A DNA stretch of 64,000 nucleotides from Rhodoferax sp. GW822-FHT02A01 (lineage in GTDB: Bacteria; Pseudomonadota; Gammaproteobacteria; Burkholderiales; Burkholderiaceae_C): the NCBI RefSeq assembly GCF_038784515.1, contig NZ_CP152376.1, positions 186,001-250,000 of the forward strand. Direction: 5' to 3'. The position numbers and the translations under genes were made by a program. The notes beneath the pieces were generated by a model that searched no databases, had not been told where the DNA came from, and saw only the letters and a list, made by a program, of their open reading frames with translations. Below, piece after piece: positions 34,275 to 41,751 of this stretch (position 1 is its first letter; every line of letters begins with the position of its first letter).

Positions 34275-35187
34275 ACCCATACCCATACCCATACCCGTAG
34301 CCATATCCATAGCCGTCTTTGAACGGGGTTGTCGCCTGGTTCAGGAGCACGAACTTCACCGGGCAATCTTCTATGGTGCTCAGCGCGCTGCGTACATCCG
34401 AGCGCAAGGTGGAATCGGCCTTGACGACCATCACGATCTGTCCCATGTGGGTGGCCAGCACCCGTGACTCCGTTGTCAACAGCAAAGGAGGTGAGTCAAA
34501 AATGATGATGCGGTCTGAATAGCGGCTGCCAATATCTTCCAGCAGGCGCGTCATGGAGTCGCTGGCCAGCAGTTCAGTCGCCCTGGGATGAGGCGTACCG
34601 CTGGGCAGCAGGGTGAGCTTCTCGATATTGGTCTTGAGCAGCACACTGGACAGATCAAACGAACCGTTCACGACAAGGTCCAGCAAGCCGGGACTGGGCT
34701 CCAGCCCCAATCGGTTCAACACCGACGGTCTGGCTACGTCTGCATCCACCAGCATCACTGTGTAATCCAGCTCGGTGGCAATGCTCATCGCCAGATTGAT
34801 GGCGGTAAAACTCTTACCTTCGCCCGGCAGGGCGCTGGTCACCATGATCAGGTTTCCATTGGCAATCGGTGTGGCCCCCTTGCCTACCGCATTGGCAAGC
34901 AGAGGACGCTTGATGACCCGGAATTGGTCCGCTATCAACGACCTGGGCGCATGCGGACTGACGATGCCCGCCGCTGCCAGCGTGTCCAGGTCAATCTCCA
35001 CACTGCGCGAATAACTGACAGGCGCTGTCGCGGCTTCTGCAGCCGGCTGTGTTGTTGCCACAGGCGGCGGCACCGCTCCGGCAGCGACGGCAGCAGCAAC
35101 CGCTGCGGGAGATGCTGCTGGAACCTCTGCGCCTGCACGCTTGAGTTGTTCCAGGCGCTGTGCGGCTTTTTCGATCAGGCTACTCAT
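34252..35187 (-). CDS. XrtA-associated tyrosine autokinase (BY-kinase)
   Basis: 311 residues. After a low-complexity Ala/Pro/Val segment (about 18-58) come Walker A TSALPGEGKS, Walker A' VMLVDADVARPS and Walker B IIIFDSPP. The C-terminus carries seven Gly-Tyr units in tandem, the autophosphorylated tyrosine cluster of BY-kinases. As usual for XrtA clusters it is separate from the chain-length protein encoded just upstream (6 nt away). Phosphorylation cycles would be opposed by the phosphatase at 37588. Confidence 0.94.
   Translation of the reverse strand: MSSLIEKAAQRLEQLKRAGAEVPAASPAAVAAAVAAGAVPPPVATTQPAAEAATAPVSYSRSVEIDLDTLAAAGIVSPHAPRSLIADQFRVIKRPLLANAVGKGATPIANGNLIMVTSALPGEGKSFTAINLAMSIATELDYTVMLVDADVARPSVLNRLGLEPSPGLLDLVVNGSFDLSSVLLKTNIEKLTLLPSGTPHPRATELLASDSMTRLLEDIGSRYSDRIIIFDSPPLLLTTESRVLATHMGQIVMVVKADSTLRSDVRSALSTIEDCPVKFVLLNQATTPFKDGYGYGYGYGYGYGYGQQTGT
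34271..34314 (-). repeat. Hexanucleotide tandem repeat encoding Gly-Tyr tail and supplying start codons
   Basis: Seven consecutive GGNTAY units, the last four identical (GGGTAT). In the kinase frame they encode Gly-Tyr. In the next frame the same bases read as a run of ATG-GGT codons and provide several possible start codons for the outer-membrane protein gene. Unit number can change without a frameshift in either gene. Confidence 0.85.
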
Positions 35188-35193
35188 TTTGTT

Positions 35194-36756
35194 TCATCCC
35201 GCCCGCCCAGACAAAAAGATTATTAAGGCCATGCCAATGGCATATACGAGCAACAGCACACCAAACGCACCTGCAAACTTCTTGAGGTCCGCCTTCCTCT
35301 TTGCCAGGCCGGCTTCATCCAGATTGAGCGATACCGTTCCCAGCAGCGGCAGTCCGGTCATTTCAGTCAGAGAGCGCGGATCAAAGAACACCGCCCGTAT
35401 CTGACTCAGCAAGAAGGCGACTCCAAGGCCCGCCGCAATGGCGGCTGCCAGCGCCATGGGCAACAGGATCAGGCGGTTGGGAGCAACCGGCTTGGGCGAA
35501 GTGCGCGGCGGATCGATGAGGCGGAAATCAGCCACCCCGGCCGCATTGTCCAAGTCGCCGGAAAGCGCCGCCGACTCGCGGCGTGCCACCATGTCGTTGT
35601 AGTTCTTCTTGTTGATGTCGTAGTCGCGGTTGAGCTGTGCAAACTCGGCCTCAATCTGCGGAGCACTCTTCATCAATTGGCGGGCACGCTCATACCTTGC
35701 GGAATATTCGCCAACGCGGGCGCGAAGCGACGCGACCTGCACTTCGGCATTGGCCAAAAGGCGGCTCATTTCCTGCTGCGCCGGGCTGGCGGCGGCGGGT
35801 GAACCTGGGTTGGCCAAAGCCGCCTTGCGCAATTCGGCAACTTCCTTGCGCTTCATTTCTTCAAGTTCCTGGATCATGCGGCGCGCGCCGGTGACGTCGG
35901 GGTGCTTGTCGGTGTACTTTTGCAGCAAGGCATCCAGATTGCGTTTCTGGGCATCTATACGGGCATCAATCTCGGGAGTCGCAACCGTGGGCGAAGTGTC
36001 TTGCGACAGGCTGCGTGAATACGAAGCACGCTCCTGCTCCAACTGGCGTTTGGCCGAATCCCTGGCGTTCTCAGCCTCGCGCAGCTCCAGACGCGCCTGG
36101 CTCAGCTGATCTCCGATGGCGCCGATCTGCTCGACCACACCCTTGCCATCGCCAGTCTGCATATCGATGTTGCGAAGCTTGAACTCTTTCAGACGGGTCT
36201 CGGCCTCTTCCAGCTTGGTCTCATAAGCCTTGATCTGCTCATCGATGAACTTCTTGGCGACCTCGGAATCCTTGCGACTATCGCCAAGGCTCGACTCCAC
36301 AAAGATGGACACCAGTGACTGGACAACCCGTTTGGCCTTGTCCGGACTGGAGTCTCTGTAGGACAGAGCGTAGAGGTTGTCTCGCCCCACCGACTTGATT
36401 TCAAGCGCCTTGGTGAGTTCGTCAATCAGCGCTTCCTGCGCCTCCTTGGACTTGGTTCCCAGATCCAGGTCCGCCATGCGGATGAGCTTTTCCACATTGG
36501 GGCGGCTGATCAATGTGCGGCTCAGCATCGTGACTTGCTGTTCCACATTGGGCTGCACCGCCAGGCCGGACATCAGTGGTTTGAGAATGGACTGGGTATC
36601 TACAAATATGCGCGCTGTCGCCTCATATTTGTCGGGAACAGCAACTACTGCACCTGCGCCAAGGATCGCCACGATCCAGGCGACCGCCAACGCCGCCCAC
36701 CTGTGTCTCCACATGCCGCGAGCAACAGATAGAACATGGCCGATTACCTCTTCCAT
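35194..36756 (-). CDS. XrtA system polysaccharide chain-length determinant (Wzz/PCP family)
   Basis: 520 residues. Two membrane spans: near the N-terminus (AALAVAWIVAILGAGAVVAV, about 18-37) and near the C-terminus (FGVLLLVYAIGMALIIFL). The second is preceded by LRQ-less PCP features: a Pro-rich DPPRTSPKPVAPNRLILLP segment as in PCP-2 proteins. Between them is a long coiled coil (about 160-390). It works with the tyrosine kinase to set polymer length at the inner membrane. Confidence 0.93.
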   Translation of the reverse strand: MEEVIGHVLSVARGMWRHRWAALAVAWIVAILGAGAVVAVPDKYEATARIFVDTQSILKPLMSGLAVQPNVEQQVTMLSRTLISRPNVEKLIRMADLDLGTKSKEAQEALIDELTKALEIKSVGRDNLYALSYRDSSPDKAKRVVQSLVSIFVESSLGDSRKDSEVAKKFIDEQIKAYETKLEEAETRLKEFKLRNIDMQTGDGKGVVEQIGAIGDQLSQARLELREAENARDSAKRQLEQERASYSRSLSQDTSPTVATPEIDARIDAQKRNLDALLQKYTDKHPDVTGARRMIQELEEMKRKEVAELRKAALANPGSPAAASPAQQEMSRLLANAEVQVASLRARVGEYSARYERARQLMKSAPQIEAEFAQLNRDYDINKKNYNDMVARRESAALSGDLDNAAGVADFRLIDPPRTSPKPVAPNRLILLPMALAAAIAAGLGVAFLLSQIRAVFFDPRSLTEMTGLPLLGTVSLNLDEAGLAKRKADLKKFAGAFGVLLLVYAIGMALIIFLSGRAG

Positions 36757-36838
36757 AGGGGGTGTTTCTCTTTGATCGTAAGAATCAGTATCCAGCGGCC
36801 AAGGCGAATACCGCCTTGCTGCCGAGACCCGACTGGAA

Positions 36839-37474
36839 TCAGAACCAACCTTGCGGAATGGTCAGAATATCGCCCGGACGCATTTCAACATTTGCAGAAA
36901 TGTCACCACGCTTGAGCAGATCCTTCAGACGCACGGAATAGCGCTTGCCACCTTCCGAGGCACGGGTGATGGAAGCCGCATTGCCGTCTGCAAAATCGGT
37001 CAAACCACCCACAGCAATCATGACATCCAGCACTGTCATCTTTTGCTTGTAAGGAAGGGCCTGTGGCTTGGCGGCCTCGCCAATGACGCGAATCTGTTCA
37101 CTGTACGGACCGACGAAACTGGTGACGATGACGGTGACAACAGGGTCCCGCACGAATTTACCCAATTCGGTTTCGACTTCACGCGCAATTTCAATGGAGG
37201 TCTTGCCTTGAGCAACCAATTCGTCAACCAGTGGGGTGGACACTTTGCCATCAGGACGCACAGGCACGGAAAGCGAGAGCTCCGGATTGCGCCACACAAT
37301 AATATTAAGAGTATCGCCCGGACCTACGAGGTAGTTGTAGTCCTGCGAAGAGGCTGTAACTGGTGCCTCGTTAAGGCTGACGCTATTGCTGGCACACGCA
37401 GTAACCAAGCCTGTGAAAAGTACCAGCGCTACCCAGCGAAAACAAGTGACCAGTGTGGCGTTTAGAAATTTCAA
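36839..37474 (-). CDS. XrtA/PEP-CTERM system exopolysaccharide export lipoprotein (Wza-like)
   Basis: 211 residues. A TTG start at 37474 is chosen: GGGGAGG lies 5 nt in front and the resulting signal ends VTAC, placing the lipidated Cys at 27. A polysaccharide-export domain follows (YLVGPGDTLNIIVWRNPELS, VRPDGKVSTPLVDEL), then an SLBB domain (VIGEAAKPQALPY, GDILTIPQGWF). It is much shorter than full Wza (about 380) as expected for the XrtA form. First gene of the minus-strand operon. Confidence 0.92.
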   Translation of the reverse strand: MKFLNATLVTCFRWVALVLFTGLVTACASNSVSLNEAPVTASSQDYNYLVGPGDTLNIIVWRNPELSLSVPVRPDGKVSTPLVDELVAQGKTSIEIAREVETELGKFVRDPVVTVIVTSFVGPYSEQIRVIGEAAKPQALPYKQKMTVLDVMIAVGGLTDFADGNAASITRASEGGKRYSVRLKDLLKRGDISANVEMRPGDILTIPQGWF

Positions 37475-37500
37475 GGCGACCTCCCCTAAAGGCAAAAAGA

Positions 37501-37516
37501 CTGCATGTACGTGCAG
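37501..37516. promoter_or_regulatory. 16-bp near-palindrome at the XrtA operon start (operator candidate)
   Basis: CTGCATGTACGTGCAG reads almost the same on both strands (one mismatched pair). It lies just downstream of the putative -10, over the expected transcription start, in the spacer between the divergent operon and phosphatase gene. It would suit a dimeric repressor. Confidence 0.45.
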
Positions 37517-37522
37517 TTGTGG

Positions 37523-37528
37523 AATATA
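37523..37528 (-). promoter_or_regulatory. Putative -10 element of the XrtA operon promoter
   Basis: The minus strand has TATATT about 49 nt before the export-gene start. A TTGCAC hexamer lies upstream with 15 bp between, shorter than ideal. Position at the head of the 27-kb operon favours a promoter here, although the boxes are imperfect. Confidence 0.4.
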
Positions 37529-37587
37529 GCGCATTTACCGGAAGTGCAAGATGGGTTAGTTTGAGCGAGCAACTAAAATCCCGGCCA

Positions 37588-38052
37588 ATGACAAAACTAT
37601 TGTTCGTTTGCACGGCCAACATATGCAGATCCCCAATGGCACTCGTCGTTGCGCAGAAGATGGCACGTGATCTGGGCGTTGGCAGAAAGTTGCAAATCGA
37701 TTCGGCCGGCACCCACGCACCCTCGCCCGCGCAGCGCACCGACCCGCGCGCCATTGCGGCGCTGGAGCGCCGCGGCTACAGCGCCAAACGCCAGCGCTCC
37801 AGCCGCATTGCGAGCAGTCACTTCACCGATGCCGATCTGGTGCTGGCCATGGACAACCAGAACATGGCAGCCCTCCAGAAAATCTGCCCGGCCGAGCACG
37901 CGCACAAGCTACGGTTGCTTTTGAGCTTTGCCTCCGAATGCGATCGAACCGAAGTACCCGACCCCTATCACAGCAATGCACAGGCCTTTGATCTGGTGCT
38001 TGACCTCTGCGAGGCAGCTATCGGCGCATTGCTGCGGCACTACACTTTGTAA
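37588..38052 (+). CDS. Low-molecular-weight protein tyrosine phosphatase (Wzb-like)
   Basis: 154 residues. The P-loop VCTANICRS (Cys8, Arg14) is placed at the N-terminus only by ATG 37588, so earlier in-frame starts are rejected. The general-acid loop is DPYHS near the C-terminus. It should dephosphorylate the BY-kinase tail encoded at 34252 and so control polymer chain length. It is transcribed divergently from the export gene and converges with the epimerase gene, overlapping it by 13 nt. No strong RBS. Confidence 0.9.
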   Translation: MTKLLFVCTANICRSPMALVVAQKMARDLGVGRKLQIDSAGTHAPSPAQRTDPRAIAALERRGYSAKRQRSSRIASSHFTDADLVLAMDNQNMAALQKICPAEHAHKLRLLLSFASECDRTEVPDPYHSNAQAFDLVLDLCEAAIGALLRHYTL

Positions 38053-39014
38053 TAGCTGCGATACCAATCCACAAAGCTTCGCACACCTTTGTCGATCGGG
38101 GTCGCGGGAGCAAAGCCCACCCAGTCATTCAACGCCTGGGTATCGGCATATGTAGCCGGAACATCGCCATCCTGCATGGGCAGCAATTCCTTGTTGGCCT
38201 GCAAGCCGAGAGCCGACTCTAGGCATGCAATAAAGTCCAGCAGCGGCACTGGTTGGTGGTTGCCAATATTGAAGACGCGATAGGGAGCCGTGCTTTCCGA
38301 AGACGTTGCCACCTTGTCCAATACCCGGACAACCCCTTCAACAATGTCATCTATGTACGTGAAATCGCGCCGCATGTCTCCGTAATTGAAGACTTTGATA
38401 GGGTCGCCGGCCAAAATGGCCTTGGTAAACAGGATGGATGCCATATCCGGCCTGCTCCAGGGTCCATATACGGTGAAAAACCGCAACCCCGTCGTCGGCA
38501 CTCCAAACAGATGGCTATAGGTATGGGCCATCAACTCGTTGGCCTTCTTGGTGGCGGCGTACAAACTGACCGGATGGTCCACATTGTCCGCTTCCGAGAA
38601 CGGCATCTTGGTATTGCCGCCATACACACTGGAGCTGGAAGCGTACACAAGGTGTTCGATGGCGTTGTTGCGACAGGCCTCCAGCACATTCACAAACCCC
38701 ACGAGGTTGCTGTCTACGTAGGCATGGGGGTTTTGCAACGAATAGCGTACTCCGGCCTGCCCGCCAAGATGCACGACGCGTTCGAACTTTTCCTTCGCGA
38801 AAAGCCCCGCGATTTCTTCCCTGTCGGCGAGGTCCATCTTCATGAAGCGAAAACCCGGGTGTCGGTCCAGCAGCGCCAGGCGACTCAGTTTCAGGCTTGG
38901 GTCATAATAGTCATTGAGGTTGTCTATCCCGACGACAGTGTCGCCCCGGGCAAGAAGACGAAGGGCAGTAGCCGCCCCAATAAAGCCAGCCACGCCAGTT
39001 ACAAGTATTTTCAT
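38040..39014 (-). CDS. NAD-dependent sugar epimerase (UDP-glucuronate 4-epimerase-like)
   Basis: 324 residues. Extended SDR: GVAGFIGAATALRLL at the N-terminus, catalytic YAATK (YxxxK) with SSSSVYG before it, and the family insert DNLNDYYDPSLKLSRL common in UDP-GlcA 4-epimerases (CapI/GalE group). It would supply galacturonate for the surface polymer. No clear RBS. Transcribed away from the PEP-CTERM gene at 39218, so the 203-bp gap holds promoters for both. Confidence 0.87.
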   Translation of the reverse strand: MKILVTGVAGFIGAATALRLLARGDTVVGIDNLNDYYDPSLKLSRLALLDRHPGFRFMKMDLADREEIAGLFAKEKFERVVHLGGQAGVRYSLQNPHAYVDSNLVGFVNVLEACRNNAIEHLVYASSSSVYGGNTKMPFSEADNVDHPVSLYAATKKANELMAHTYSHLFGVPTTGLRFFTVYGPWSRPDMASILFTKAILAGDPIKVFNYGDMRRDFTYIDDIVEGVVRVLDKVATSSESTAPYRVFNIGNHQPVPLLDFIACLESALGLQANKELLPMQDGDVPATYADTQALNDWVGFAPATPIDKGVRSFVDWYRSYYKV

Positions 39015-39071
39015 GGCGCTATTCTGGCATGTGGTTGGGGAGCCATTGACCCGTTCGGCAACCCAGAAAGA

Positions 39072-39088
39072 TGTCGGTATTGTTTACA
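39072..39088 (+). promoter_or_regulatory. Candidate upstream activator site for the PEP-CTERM gene (copy 1)
   Basis: TGTCGGT-N4-TTTACA, 17 bp, an imperfect dyad. The same pattern occurs before the second PEP-CTERM gene at 44601-44617. The distance from its first base to the -24 box is 80 bp here and 78 bp there. PrsR-type enhancer binding is inferred. Confidence 0.6.
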
Positions 39089-39119
39089 CGCCATCCTCAA
39101 AGAAGTCGGCTAAACGTCG

Positions 39120-39132
39120 TAAGCCATTGATT
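39120..39132 (-). promoter_or_regulatory. Perfect IHF consensus (copy 1)
   Basis: On the minus strand the 13 bases match WATCAANNNNTTR exactly (AATCAA-TGGC-TTA). It lies between the activator site and the sigma-54 boxes, where IHF usually bends DNA in RpoN promoters. Confidence 0.65.
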
Positions 39133-39151
39133 TTAAAAGAACTAAAAAACT

Positions 39152-39167
39152 TGGCACACCCTTTGCT
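39152..39167 (+). promoter_or_regulatory. Sigma-54 (RpoN) -24/-12 promoter of the PEP-CTERM gene
   Basis: TGGCAC-N5-TTGCT, identical to the consensus in all conserved positions and in spacing. Expected start about 12 bases after TTGC, giving a leader of about 40 nt before ATG 39218. Confidence 0.85.
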
Positions 39168-39217
39168 TTATTGATTGCGCAACAAGTTTTTTTGCAACTC
39201 ATTTAAAGGGGATCAAC

Positions 39218-39952
39218 ATGATCAAGGTAAAACGTTCACTCTTCGCTGCCGCTGCGCTAGGCCTGGCCTTGATTAGCTCCGGCGCTCAAGCTGCATATTC
39301 TTCTTTCTGGTTTGATCCGGATGGCGCGGGTGCTGCAGCTGCTATTAAGGTTGTTGGTAGCACTGGCTTTACGCTTGGTAGCGACCCAGTAACAGTGACA
39401 GACATATTCTCTGGGGGCGGCAACTTTACCTTTAGCCAGACTGGGCTCGTAGGCGTCTCTTACAATCACACTTTGGTTGGATGGCTTGACGTTGTGGGAT
39501 CGGGCGTTGGTACACAAAACGGATCTTTCACCTATACCGCTGGAACCGTAACATTTTTGAATGTTGCACAAACAGCCACGCTGGCTACCTATGCCATCAC
39601 GGGTGGCGGTGGTCTGCTTGCCGATTTGACTCCTAAGGCGCTTACCTCGATTGTTGTGGACGCAAATCAGTCAACCATTACCTCGGGTTATTTTTTCCAG
39701 GATGTTGGCGGTGTGAAAGGTGCTGACTTTTCCTCCTTCGAGACTGGAAAGCCTGTATTTGCACTTTCCCATACCGACTTCTCAAGTCCTACTGTGACCC
39801 CCATTATTGATGGTCAGGTTATCGGCGCCACCATAACTGGCAACAGTGCAGGTCAGTTCTACTTGGAAATCCCTGAGCCAGAAAGCCTGGCCCTGATGGG
39901 TCTGGGTCTGGTGGCTCTGGTTGCATCGCGTCGCCGCAAAGCAGCCAAGTAA
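39218..39952 (+). CDS. PEP-CTERM exosortase substrate (surface/flocculation-type protein)
   Basis: 244 residues. Signal peptide to about residue 25 (cleavage near AQA|A). The body is rich in Gly, Ser, Thr and Val with the start YSSFWFDPDGAG, similar to the flocculation-associated PepA kind. The last 25 residues are a textbook PEP-CTERM tail: PEP, a hydrophobic helix (LALMGLGLVALVA) and the basic SRRRK cluster, recognised by XrtA. AAGGGG lies 7 nt before the ATG. Regulated by the sigma-54 promoter in front, and followed by a strong terminator. Confidence 0.93.
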   Translation: MIKVKRSLFAAAALGLALISSGAQAAYSSFWFDPDGAGAAAAIKVVGSTGFTLGSDPVTVTDIFSGGGNFTFSQTGLVGVSYNHTLVGWLDVVGSGVGTQNGSFTYTAGTVTFLNVAQTATLATYAITGGGGLLADLTPKALTSIVVDANQSTITSGYFFQDVGGVKGADFSSFETGKPVFALSHTDFSSPTVTPIIDGQVIGATITGNSAGQFYLEIPEPESLALMGLGLVALVASRRRKAAK

Positions 39953-39975
39953 TTCAAGAAGCAATTCTTTGAATC

Positions 39976-40002
39976 AAAAAGGGGCCTTCGGGCCCCTTTT
40001 TT
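39976..40002. terminator. Strong bidirectional Rho-independent terminator
   Basis: GGGGCC-TTCG-GGCCCC perfect stem (39981-39996) with a UUCG tetraloop, A-run before and T-run after. It ends the PEP-CTERM transcript 24 nt after its stop. Confidence 0.93.
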
Positions 40003-40019
40003 GTATTTGGAAATAATAG

Positions 40020-40046
40020 GTGAGATATCAGCGGTCTCACTACAAT
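40020..40046 (+). promoter_or_regulatory. Putative promoter with inverted repeat before the flavin oxidoreductase
   Basis: A -10-like TACAAT (40041-40046) lies 29 nt before ATG 40076. A perfect inverted repeat GTGAGA-N9-TCTCAC (40020-40040) covers the -35 area, which has no consensus hexamer of its own, as in promoters controlled by an activator or repressor. Confidence 0.42.
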
Positions 40047-40075
40047 GATTCCTTCCAATACCAGGGTGACAGAAT

Positions 40076-41638
40076 ATGAATTCATCGCATTCCACGGGCG
40101 CCATTCAAACCACCAATGTAACCGGACGGGATTTTCCGGCAGGTGCAATTCATAGACCCACTACTACCCAGGAAGTCATTGCTCTGGTCAATCAGTCCCG
40201 TGTTGCGAAACGTGCCTTGTACCCGGTGTCGACTGGCTTCAATTGGGGTTACGGATCTCGCGCTCCTGCAAAGGCGGACTGTGATCTGGTCGACCTGAGT
40301 GGAATGAACCGCATATTGAATGCCGATGAAATTTCCCTATCCAATCCTGTTGCCGTTCTGGAGCCGGGCGTCACACAGGGGCAGCTTTATGATTTCCTGC
40401 AAAAGCATTGCCCGGAATTGACCTTCAATGTCTCCGGCTCCGCACGCGACACAAGCATTCTGGGCAATGCGCTAGACCGCGGTGTAGGTTATTTCGGACC
40501 ACGCAAGGAAGACGTATTTGGCCTGGAAGTGGTTTGTGGTTCCGGCAAGTTGTTGAAGACCGGTTTTCGGCGCCTCGGTGAAGATTCACCTCTGGCCCAC
40601 AGCCACCCCTTCGGCCTGGGCCCCATGCTCGACGGTTTGTTCTTTCAGGGCAATTACGGCATTGTCACCAGTGCCTGCTTCCGGCTGACTCCCCGCCGTC
40701 CCAAAGAGGTCGCTGTTTCCTTGGCACTTTATGACAGTGCGCGACTGGGTGAATTCATTGATGAGTTGGCACACCTCAAGCGCGAGGGTCTGTTGGTTTC
40801 TGTAACCCATATAGCCAATCGCGCGCGCACGCACTCATCCATGATGTACGGCATGTGTACTTATCTGGAGAAGGAATGCCACCTTCCTCCGGCCGAGGCC
40901 TACGCAGCGGCAGAGAAGGCCATCAGTCTGGTGGCTCCCAATGAATGGGCCAGCCTGGGCGCGGTCACAGGCAACAAGGGCCAGGTCACTGCAGCACTTC
41001 GTGAAATCAAGTCCCGCATGGGCAAACTTGCCCGGGTCACCGTAGTCAGCAACGGCTTACTGGATCTGGGGTATGCAGTGATGAATACCTTGCGCTTCAT
41101 TCCACAGGCGCGTGCGTTGGCAGCGTCCATCTCCGCGCTGCGACCGTTGCACAACCTCTCGGTGGGCGTACCAACCAATGTGGCGATTGACAACCTCTTG
41201 TGGAAGTACGGCCACAGCGACTGGGGCACCGAAAAGCTGGACGAAACCAATTGCGGCCTGATGTTCATATCACCGGCCCTCCCCTCCAATGGAAAGGTAG
41301 TTGCCAAACTGTTGACCGGTATGAATGCCGTTGCTGCCAAATTCGGTCACGTGCTGTATATGACCGTGAACATCGAAACATCCATGTCACTTGTGGCGGT
41401 TATCAATATCCTATTTGACCGTAGCAAACCTGAGTCGGTGAAGGTAGCACATGAGTGCGCCGATGCCTTGTTGCTGCACATCCATGAACAAAAGCTCTCG
41501 GTGTATCGCGCACGATCGGACGCCATGCCGGATATCGTCTCCCGTGACCCCGCCTATTGGGAGATCGTCAGAGGACTGAAAAGCGAGCTGGACCCGGACA
41601 ACATCATTGCTCCAGGCCGGTACAACTTGGCAGATTAA
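40076..41638 (+). CDS. FAD-binding oxidoreductase, VAO/PCMH type
   Basis: 520 residues. The N-terminal half has the PCMH FAD fold (RPTTTQEVIALVNQSR, PVSTGFNWGYGS, LEPGVTQGQLYDFL, FGPRKEDVFGLEVV), the C-terminal half the cap domain and the ending ELDPDNIIAPGRYNL typical of the vanillyl-alcohol oxidase/4-cresol dehydrogenase group. There is no signal peptide. AGGG lies upstream of the ATG. The gene is between a PEP-CTERM gene and prsT, so it may belong to matrix or surface biology, yet its substrate cannot be told. Confidence 0.85.
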   Translation: MNSSHSTGAIQTTNVTGRDFPAGAIHRPTTTQEVIALVNQSRVAKRALYPVSTGFNWGYGSRAPAKADCDLVDLSGMNRILNADEISLSNPVAVLEPGVTQGQLYDFLQKHCPELTFNVSGSARDTSILGNALDRGVGYFGPRKEDVFGLEVVCGSGKLLKTGFRRLGEDSPLAHSHPFGLGPMLDGLFFQGNYGIVTSACFRLTPRRPKEVAVSLALYDSARLGEFIDELAHLKREGLLVSVTHIANRARTHSSMMYGMCTYLEKECHLPPAEAYAAAEKAISLVAPNEWASLGAVTGNKGQVTAALREIKSRMGKLARVTVVSNGLLDLGYAVMNTLRFIPQARALAASISALRPLHNLSVGVPTNVAIDNLLWKYGHSDWGTEKLDETNCGLMFISPALPSNGKVVAKLLTGMNAVAAKFGHVLYMTVNIETSMSLVAVINILFDRSKPESVKVAHECADALLLHIHEQKLSVYRARSDAMPDIVSRDPAYWEIVRGLKSELDPDNIIAPGRYNLAD

Positions 41639-41751
41639 GCGTTAGCCTGCAGACTCAGGGCGCCCTCAAGCGTCCTGCACGGATCTGCAATTGTGCCCCG
41701 GAACCTTCCCCATCACCCCCCCAATTTTCTCGACGTCTGTCCAAACACACC

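Noticed and set aside
34260..34316. CRISPR-like short repeats
   Set aside because: The repeat unit is only 6 bp, lies in a coding sequence and encodes Gly-Tyr.
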